Shown piece after piece: positions 1-4,180 of a stretch of 5,212 nt of DNA. The notes below the pieces were generated by a model that saw only the letters and a program-made list of their open reading frames with translations, did no database searches and was not told where the DNA came from. Source of the stretch: Pseudomonadota bacterium (lineage in GTDB: Bacteria > Pseudomonadota > Gammaproteobacteria > Burkholderiales > Rhodocyclaceae); the NCBI GenBank assembly GCA_030917225.1, contig JAUPVD010000490.1, forward strand, positions 1-5,212, read 5' to 3'. Each line of letters starts with the position of its first letter. Within the stretch, counting starts at the first letter, position 1. A program made the position numbers and the translations under genes.

Positions 1-31
1 CAAGGAGTCACGCTGACGGAAAACGGCTTGA

Positions 32-122
32 ACCACGGAGATCACGGAGGGCACGGAGAAGAACAGAAAATCCAAGCGACCTTTCATATCGCTTTCTTGT
101 TTTTCTCCGTGATCTCCGTGGT
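32..122. repeat. Long palindromic intergenic repeat with 9-nt-phased cacggag units
   Basis: Positions 32-49 are an exact reverse complement of 105-122 (18 bp). The left arm has three cacggag units, at 34-40, 43-49 and 52-58, each 9 nt from the next; the right arm has two ctccgtg units. The third left unit gives a second pairing register (43-60 with 103-120, 16 of 18 matching). The interior can fold further: aagcga (74-79) pairs with tcgctt (89-94), and aacagaaa (62-69) nearly pairs with tttcttgtt (93-101). The element lies 10 bp past the stop codon of the leftward regulator gene, as expected for a dispersed intergenic palindrome. From memory, similar ctccgtg/ctctgtg repeats are scattered through many environmental bacterial genomes; that was not checked. 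No T-run follows the stem on the minus strand, so it is not a classic terminator. Confidence 0.8.
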
Positions 123-132
123 AAATCGTCGT

Positions 133-1563
133 TCAAAATGCGCCCACGATGCGCGGTAATGCCTCGCCCAGATAACGTTCCAGCCGCGGATCAAGTGCAT
201 AGGCCACATTGAAGCGTATGCATGGCGAGGGCTGCGGTTGCGGGCGGAAGATGCTGCCCGGCGCCATCATGATGCCCTGTTCCGAAGCGTCGCTGGCCAG
301 CCGGGTGGCGTCGCCGATGCCCGGCACTTCGGCCCAGACGAACATGCCGCCCTTGGGTTCGCCGTGCGGAACCAGTCCATTCCTTTCCAGCATGTGCAGC
401 GTCTTGTCGGCGGCTTCCGCCAGCCGGCCCTGCACGCGTTCGATCAGCTTGCGGTAGTGGCCTTCGGTCAACATCAGGTAGACCAATCGCTCGGCAAATT
501 CCGAGGTGGAAATGCAGGAAACGATCTTTACGTCGGAGAAGCGGGCGCGCAGATCCGGGTTGCAGGCGAGGAAGCCGACGCGTACGTCGGCTGACAGCGT
601 TTTGGCGAAGCTGCCGACATAGACCACGCGGTTGAGTTGGTCGAGCTGGGCCAGCCGTGTCGCCGGGCCGGGGTGGAAGTCGCCGTAGGCGTCGTCCTCG
701 ACGATCAGGAAATCGTGCTTCTCGGCCAGTTGCAGCACGCGGAAGGCGGTGGCCGGGCTGAGGTTGCCCGAGGTCGGGTTGTGCAGCACCGAGTGCGTGA
801 AGAAGGCTTTCGGCCGGTGTTCCTTGAGCAGGGCTTCGAGCGCTTCCGGGTCGGGGCCGTTGGCGGTGCGCGGCACGCCGACCAGGTTGGCGCCGTAGAG
901 GCGCAGGTTGGCAAACAGGTTCCAGTAGCCAGGGTCGTCGACCAGGACGCAATCGCCGGGCTGGATCAGCGTGCGGGCAATGATGTCGAGCGCCTGCGTG
1001 GCGCCGTGGGTGAGCAGGATCTGGTCGGGCTTGGCGGCAATGCCGAAGTCGGCGAGCTTGACCCGCAACTGCTCGCGCAGGGGGCGATAGCCGAGTGCCG
1101 TGCCGTAGGAGGTGGCGTGCAGGTCGGCGCGGCGGGCCAGTGCGCGCAGGTTGCGGCGTACGCCTTCTTCGTCCATCCATGATGGTGGCAGCCAGCCGAC
1201 ACCGACCTTGAGCCGGTCGGAGGTATCTTCCAGGCTCTGGTACATCACGCCGGCGTTGTCGAAGGCGCGCTCGAGTTGTCCGACCATGTCGCCGCTGCGG
1301 ATTTCGGTGTTCGGTGTCTGGCCGCGACTGCTGACATAGAAGCCCGAGCCGCGGCGTGAGGTGACGTAGCCCAGAGCCACCAGCCGGTCGTAAGCCTCGA
1401 CAACGGTGAAGCGGCTGACCGCGTGCTGGTCGGCAAAGCTGCGGATCGGCGGCAGGCGCATGCCGGTACGCAACATGCGGTCGTCAATATGGCTGCGGAT
1501 GCCGCCAACGATCTGGTCGACCAGGGGAAGTGGTGATTCGCTGTTCAGGCTCAGTTGCAGCAT
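133..1563 (-). CDS. MocR-family (GntR HTH / PLP aminotransferase-like) transcriptional regulator
   Basis: A 476-residue DNA-binding regulator whose effector domain is a fold-type I aminotransferase relative. Residues about 10-78 form the GntR winged helix (LPPIRSFADQHAVSRFTVVE, then the GYVTSRRGSGFYV wing). After a linker to about 115, the aminotransferase-like domain runs to the end. Its PLP residues appear intact: N262 in HNPTSGN, D290 and Y293 in VEDDAY, the Schiff-base lysine K321 in GSFAKTL, and R450 in CIRFN, which in aminotransferases grips the substrate carboxylate. Length matches the family (about 450-500). The ATG at 1563 is preferred because GGGAAA lies 7 nt upstream and the protein then opens directly into the helix domain. 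The frame stays open to 1713, but that extension has no family-like sequence. MocR proteins usually control neighbouring amino-acid, vitamin B6 or transport genes and themselves. The ligand and subfamily (PdxR, GabR, TauR or other) cannot be told here. Confidence 0.94.
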   Translation of the reverse strand: MLQLSLNSESPLPLVDQIVGGIRSHIDDRMLRTGMRLPPIRSFADQHAVSRFTVVEAYDRLVALGYVTSRRGSGFYVSSRGQTPNTEIRSGDMVGQLERAFDNAGVMYQSLEDTSDRLKVGVGWLPPSWMDEEGVRRNLRALARRADLHATSYGTALGYRPLREQLRVKLADFGIAAKPDQILLTHGATQALDIIARTLIQPGDCVLVDDPGYWNLFANLRLYGANLVGVPRTANGPDPEALEALLKEHRPKAFFTHSVLHNPTSGNLSPATAFRVLQLAEKHDFLIVEDDAYGDFHPGPATRLAQLDQLNRVVYVGSFAKTLSADVRVGFLACNPDLRARFSDVKIVSCISTSEFAERLVYLMLTEGHYRKLIERVQGRLAEAADKTLHMLERNGLVPHGEPKGGMFVWAEVPGIGDATRLASDASEQGIMMAPGSIFRPQPQPSPCIRFNVAYALDPRLERYLGEALPRIVGAF

Positions 1564-1570
1564 GGTGTCA

Positions 1571-1576
1571 TTTCCC
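1571..1576 (-). promoter_or_regulatory. Ribosome binding site deciding the MocR-type start
   Basis: On the minus strand GGGAAA stands 7 nt before the ATG at 1563. It supports this start over the in-frame upstream codons that continue to 1713. Confidence 0.55.
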
Positions 1577-1584
1577 GTGGCTGG

Positions 1585-1612
1585 ACTGTACTGCTTGTTC
1601 TGCCGGTACAGT
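1585..1612. promoter_or_regulatory. Candidate MocR operator: ACTGTAC-N14-GTACAGT
   Basis: A perfect 7-bp inverted repeat (1585-1591 and 1606-1612) with half-sites 21 bp apart, close to two helical turns. That spacing suits a dimer touching one DNA face. It lies in the leader of the regulator gene, between its start codon and its proposed promoter, where binding would block transcription. A third GTAC occurs at 1635-1638 near the proposed -10. Autoregulation is common in the MocR family; assigning this site to this protein is inference. The same repeat could instead form an RNA hairpin in the leader. Confidence 0.5.
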
Positions 1613-1631
1613 GTTTGACTATTGGTTGAAT

Positions 1632-1661
1632 ATTGTACATGTGACCATACGAAAGTGTCCG
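1632..1661 (-). promoter_or_regulatory. Possible promoter of the MocR-type gene
   Basis: On the minus strand, CGGACA (1661-1656) and TACAAT (1637-1632) are separated by 18 bp. The -10 matches sigma-70 at 5 of 6 positions and the -35 at 4 of 6. Transcription would begin near 1625, giving a leader of about 60 nt that includes the ACTGTAC/GTACAGT repeat. Confidence 0.4.
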
Positions 1662-1668
1662 GTATTGT
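1641..1668 (+). promoter_or_regulatory. Possible weak promoter of the small lipoprotein gene
   Basis: GTGACC (1641-1646) and TATTGT (1663-1668) are separated by 16 bp, each matching the sigma-70 consensus at 4 of 6 positions. The start would fall near 1675, about 37 nt before the ATG. It interpenetrates the proposed leftward promoter. The match is weak enough that activation by a regulator, or another sigma factor, is possible. Confidence 0.3.
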
Positions 1669-1674
1669 CTGTTC

Positions 1675-1692
1675 TCCGTCAATGGTGACGGA
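1675..1692. promoter_or_regulatory. Inverted repeat TCCGTCA-N4-TGACGGA in the lipoprotein leader
   Basis: A perfect 7-bp inverted repeat with a 4-nt spacer, ending 6 bp before the ribosome binding site at 1699. As RNA it would be a compact stem-loop at or near the mRNA 5' end. As DNA it could be an operator over the start site. The sequence alone does not choose between them. Confidence 0.45.
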
Positions 1693-1698
1693 TCCCTT

Positions 1699-1705
1699 AA
1701 AGGAG
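1699..1705 (+). promoter_or_regulatory. Strong ribosome binding site (AAAGGAG) of the lipoprotein gene
   Basis: AAAGGAG ends 6 nt before the ATG at 1712 and fixes that start. It abuts the in-frame ATG at 1706, which is therefore unlikely to be used. Confidence 0.8.
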
Positions 1706-1711
1706 ATGAAC

Positions 1712-2233
1712 ATGACTGCCGCAACCGGCTCACTGGGCTCAAGAGGCCTGTTTCGCCTGACGTCAGTGCTTACTTCGGCATTTGTTGCCGCAGTGCTGAC
1801 TTTTTCGCTTGCCGCCTGCCAACCGGCCGACCGTGCCGTCGTGCAGAAGCGCGTCGAAGCGAAATGGGTGGATCGCCAGTTGCTGTTTGTCGGGGACCCA
1901 CGACTGGGTACGGTACGTATCTACCACCTGCGGGCCGCGCCATTGATGGTTGGCGAACTGCGCGCGCCGGGCCGCAATGAGGTGCGCGACATCAGCCTCG
2001 ATACTGCCAACGGCCGCATCTGGGTGCTGGGAGACGGCGCGCTGTATTTGCATGATGCTCGCACTTACTCCCTGGTAAAGCGTATTCCTGCCGTGGGGTC
2101 CGGTACTGTGCGGGTCGCTCTTGATGCGGCCGGGGCGCCGCTGCTGATTGCTGAGAATGGTACCCAGTTGGCACGTGTCGATCTGCAGACGCTGACCTTG
2201 CAGCGGCAGCAATTGGCTGAGGGAGTTCGCTGA
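1712..2233 (+). CDS. Small lipoprotein with beta-propeller-like repeats, function unknown
   Basis: I do not recognise the family. The 173-residue product has a positive N-region (R11, R15), a hydrophobic stretch at about 16-33 and a lipobox FSLAAC with the acylated cysteine at C36. Residue +2 is Q, not the Asp that retains lipoproteins in the inner membrane of E. coli, so outer-membrane placement is likely. The mature 138 residues read as three strand-rich units of propeller type: about 55-87 (LLFVGDP...GTVRIYHL), 91-128 (VRDISLDTANGRIWVLGDGA) and 133-170 (VRVALDAAGAPLLIAENG). Known propellers usually have four or more blades, so this may be a partial propeller, an oligomer, or a different beta fold. 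The gene is divergent from the MocR-type regulator, which makes regulation by it plausible. It ends in its own terminator, so it is probably monocistronic. In-frame non-ATG starts reach back to 1622, but only 1712 has a good ribosome site. Confidence 0.85.
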   Translation: MTAATGSLGSRGLFRLTSVLTSAFVAAVLTFSLAACQPADRAVVQKRVEAKWVDRQLLFVGDPRLGTVRIYHLRAAPLMVGELRAPGRNEVRDISLDTANGRIWVLGDGALYLHDARTYSLVKRIPAVGSGTVRVALDAAGAPLLIAENGTQLARVDLQTLTLQRQQLAEGVR

Positions 2234-2261
2234 ACGATTGGCAGGTGGGTATTTGATCGCC

Positions 2262-2300
2262 GGGGCGCACCAGGTCGATGATCGGTGCGCCCTTTTCTTT
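2262..2300 (+). terminator. Rho-independent terminator after the lipoprotein gene
   Basis: GGGCGCACC (2263-2271) pairs perfectly with GGTGCGCCC (2284-2292) across a 12-nt loop, followed by TTTTCTTT (2293-2300). G2262 can add a G-U pair with T2293. It starts 28 bp after the lipoprotein stop codon and separates that gene from the efflux operon. There is no T-run on the other side, so it acts in the rightward direction only. Confidence 0.9.
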
Positions 2301-2347
2301 GCGCTCGGATGTTGGACTGGGCAAGCTGGGCCGAACAAGCAGGCATA

Positions 2348-2376
2348 TTGACTTCGGCAGACGACCCGACTAAAGT
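2348..2376 (+). promoter_or_regulatory. Sigma-70-type promoter of the efflux operon
   Basis: TTGACT (2348-2353, 5 of 6) and TAAAGT (2371-2376, 4 of 6) are separated by the ideal 17 bp. Transcription should start near 2383, inside the TetR-type palindrome. The promoter lies after the terminator and before the repressor gene, so it would drive repressor, adaptor and permease together. Confidence 0.65.
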
Positions 2377-2398
2377 TACTGACCGGTCAGTCAGTAAC
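2375..2398. promoter_or_regulatory. TetR-type operator palindrome over the -10 and start site
   Basis: GTTACTGAC (2375-2383) and GTCAGTAAC (2390-2398) are exact reverse complements. Nested inside is a perfect 14-bp palindrome, ACTGACCGGTCAGT (2378-2391). The two have centres 2 bp apart because CAGT is present twice in tandem (2388-2391 and 2392-2395). With one copy removed, the site would be the perfect 20-bp palindrome GTTACTGACCGGTCAGTAAC. Palindromes with a TGACCGGTCA-like core are usual for TetR/AcrR repressors next to RND pumps. The overlap with the promoter predicts simple repression and autoregulation. Confidence 0.85.
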
Positions 2399-2426
2399 CG
2401 ACGCCCAACTTTTCGATTGTCACGCC

Positions 2427-3092
2427 ATGGTCGCTACCCTCTCAGCCTCTGAACCCGACGTTGCCGAACGCTCACCACGCCGGCGCCGCAAGGACGCCCG
2501 CCCCTCCGAACTGACCGCAGCCGCCCTGGATCTCTTTGTTGAGCGCGGGTTTGCCGCGACGCGCCTGGACGACGTAGCGACCCGCGCGGGCGTGTCCAAA
2601 GGCACGCTCTATCTTTATTTCGACAGCAAGGAAGCACTGTTCAAGGCGGTGATCGAAGAAGGCATCGTGCCTGCAATCGCCGCTGCCGAGCAGCAACTGG
2701 CCGGTCATGAAGGCAGTGCCGCAGAATTGCTGCGCGCCCTGCTGATCGGTTGGTGGCAGCAAATTGGCAGTACGCGCATGGGCGGGGTAGTGAAGCTGAT
2801 CATTTCCGAGTCGCGCAACTTCCCCGACGTTGCCCAGTATTACCACGACCACGTCATTGTGCGTGGCCGCTCCCTTTTGCGTACGGCGTTGCAGCGCGGC
2901 TTCGCGAGTGGCGAATTCCGGCGCATGGACGTCGAATCCTGTATCGACGTGATCATTGCCCCCCTGTTGATGCTGGTCATCTGGCGTTACTCATTCTGCT
3001 TCTGCGGCAACGACATCGCACCGGATGACTATCTGAATACCCATTTCGATCTGCTCATTCGTGGATTGACCCAGGCGGAGACTCGTCAATGA
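2427..3092 (+). CDS. TetR/AcrR-family transcriptional repressor of the efflux operon
   Basis: A 221-residue regulator of typical TetR length. After a basic N-terminal tail (SPRRRRKDAR, 16-25), residues about 28-75 form the DNA-binding helices, with the helix-turn-helix at LDDVATRAGVSKGTLYLYF (47-65), a textbook TetR signature. The rest is the helical ligand-binding and dimer domain. Its stretch at 124-145 (LIISESRNFPDVAQYYHDHV) resembles AefR/AcrR-type C-terminal domains. It is the first gene of the operon, 28 bp after the palindromic operator, and its stop overlaps the adaptor start by 4 bp. It is therefore expected to repress its own operon until a toxic or signalling compound binds. No Shine-Dalgarno sequence is visible before the ATG and there is no better in-frame start, so translation may be weak. 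C172, C191 and C193 are present; a redox role is only a guess. Confidence 0.93.
   Translation: MVATLSASEPDVAERSPRRRRKDARPSELTAAALDLFVERGFAATRLDDVATRAGVSKGTLYLYFDSKEALFKAVIEEGIVPAIAAAEQQLAGHEGSAAELLRALLIGWWQQIGSTRMGGVVKLIISESRNFPDVAQYYHDHVIVRGRSLLRTALQRGFASGEFRRMDVESCIDVIIAPLLMLVIWRYSFCFCGNDIAPDDYLNTHFDLLIRGLTQAETRQ
3074..3080 (+). promoter_or_regulatory. Ribosome binding site (GGCGGAG) of the adaptor gene, inside the tetR-type gene
   Basis: GGCGGAG lies 8 nt before the ATG at 3089, within the last codons of the repressor gene. It supports this start and the ATGA overlap, where reinitiation can couple translation. Confidence 0.65.
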
Positions 3093-4180
3093 GCGAACGC
3101 GTCAGCAACCTTGTCGCAGCCCCGCTGGCCGCCATCGTCATTTCCTTGCTTGTTGCCGGCTGCGGCCGCGACGAAAAAAAGGCCGAGCCTCTGCGTCCCG
3201 TTCTCACAGCCGTCGTCGGAACGAGTAGCGCGAATGCACTGACGACCTATTCGGGTGAAGTGCGATCGCGTGTCGAGCAGCCACTGGCATTCCGTATCGC
3301 TGGGAAGATCAGTGAGCGTCTCGTTGATGCCGGTGCAGTCGTCAAACCGGGGCAAGTGCTCGCTCGCCTGGACCCGGTGGATACCGCACTTTCCGCCGGT
3401 GCGGCCGAGGCGCAACTCGCACTGGCGGATGCCGAGGCAAAACGTTATCGCGAACTCCGGCGCCAGAATTTTGTCAGCCAGGCAGCGCTAGACAGCCGTG
3501 AAACGACGCTCAAAGCTGCATCCGCACAGGCCGATCTGGCGAGAAACCAGTCTGCCTACACCATATTGAAGGCGGATCAGCCCGGCGTCGTTGGCCAGGT
3601 ACTGGCCGAAGTCGGCCAGGTCGTCACTGCCGGGCAAGCGGTCTTTCGCGTTGCCCGCCCGGATACGCTTGAAGTCGCCATTGCCATTCCTGAAAGTCGC
3701 CTGTCCGAGACGCGTACGGCGAGTGCGGCTGAGGTTGTCCTGTGGGCAGACGATAGCGTTCGTTACAAGGGAAAGCTGCGTGAAATTGCCGCGATGGCCG
3801 ATCCGGTGACGCGCACCTATGCTGCACGAGTCAGCATCCTGGATGCCGATCCGCGCGTGGTTTTCGGTATGACGGCGAACGTCCGCTTCGCCGGTACCGC
3901 AATGGCCGAGCGTCTGAGCATCCCCCAATCTGCACTTTTCCAGAAAGACGCCCGCCCGGCTGTCTGGCTGGTCGACGCCAACGATACCGTCAGCCTGCGC
4001 GCTGTTGAAGTCGCGCACTACGCCAATGAGAGCGTTGAATTAAGTAGCGGGTTGGTCAGTGGCGAGCGCATCGTGATCGCTGGTGTGCACAAGCTTTCGG
4101 CTGGCGAGAAGATTCGTGTTGCGGAGCGTGGCGTCTTCGCCACGAAGAAGGCTGCCGAAAAGAAGACCGCCGAAAAATGA
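3089..4180 (+). CDS. RND efflux periplasmic adaptor subunit (membrane fusion protein), lipoprotein
   Basis: The 363-residue adaptor links the inner-membrane pump to an outer-membrane channel. It has a signal peptide with the lipobox LLVAGC and lipidated C25. The first lipoyl half follows at about 63-95 (FRIAGKISERLVDAGAVVKP), then a short alpha-helical hairpin at about 100-158 and the second lipoyl half at about 165-188 (GVVGQVLAEVGQVVTAGQAV). Beta-barrel and membrane-proximal domains occupy about 193-345. At the hairpin tip R119, L123 and S130 form R-x3-L-x6-S, the known signature of adaptors that dock to TolC-type channels. The C-terminus ends in a lysine-rich tail, KKAAEKKTAEK, encoded by a tandem 15-nt repeat and atypical for the family. 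The gene overlaps both neighbours by 4 bp (ATGA), consistent with coupled synthesis of pump parts. The transported substrate cannot be read from it. Confidence 0.95.
   Translation: MSERVSNLVAAPLAAIVISLLVAGCGRDEKKAEPLRPVLTAVVGTSSANALTTYSGEVRSRVEQPLAFRIAGKISERLVDAGAVVKPGQVLARLDPVDTALSAGAAEAQLALADAEAKRYRELRRQNFVSQAALDSRETTLKAASAQADLARNQSAYTILKADQPGVVGQVLAEVGQVVTAGQAVFRVARPDTLEVAIAIPESRLSETRTASAAEVVLWADDSVRYKGKLREIAAMADPVTRTYAARVSILDADPRVVFGMTANVRFAGTAMAERLSIPQSALFQKDARPAVWLVDANDTVSLRAVEVAHYANESVELSSGLVSGERIVIAGVHKLSAGEKIRVAERGVFATKKAAEKKTAEK
4145..4174 (+). repeat. Two 15-nt tandem units encoding KKAAE-KKTAE
   Basis: Units 4145-4159 and 4160-4174 differ at only two bases (gct versus acc in the third codon). 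They encode the charged tail of the adaptor, just before the permease start, and probably arose by in-frame duplication. Confidence 0.7.

Noticed and set aside
32..58. The cacggag triplet as a CRISPR-like or iteron array
   Set aside because: The units are 7 nt with 2-nt gaps, with no spacer-length sequence between them and a matching inverted arm; this is a palindromic repeat, not a CRISPR, and no replication gene is nearby to suggest iterons.
32..122. The palindrome as a standard rho-independent terminator for the regulator gene
   Set aside because: The loop is long and no T-rich run follows the stem on the minus strand.
1..165. Rightward frame open from the window edge, reading QGVTLTENGLN and then through the palindrome
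   Set aside because: Most of it is the repeat read as codons, and the part before the repeat is only about 11 codons, too short to support a gene end. Bases 1-31 show nothing else I can call.
191..1508. Several long open frames on both strands within the regulator gene
   Set aside because: They are GC-rich shadow frames, dominated by Arg/Pro/Ala or lacking domain motifs, and the regulator frame has clear conserved PLP and helix-turn-helix residues.
1564..1713. N-terminal extension of the MocR-type regulator by 50 residues to an upstream ATG at 1713
   Set aside because: The extension has no family-like sequence, would run across the divergent promoter region and the operator candidate, and has no reason to be used when the ATG at 1563 has a ribosome site and starts directly at the helix domain.
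1763..2346. Leftward open frames opposite the lipoprotein gene and terminator
   Set aside because: They run through the terminator stem and carry no recognisable motif; the rightward frame has a ribosome site, a signal peptide and a lipobox.
3488..4018. Leftward 176-codon open frame opposite the adaptor gene
   Set aside because: The adaptor frame matches a well-known family over its full length; the antisense frame has no domain signal and no ribosome site I can see.
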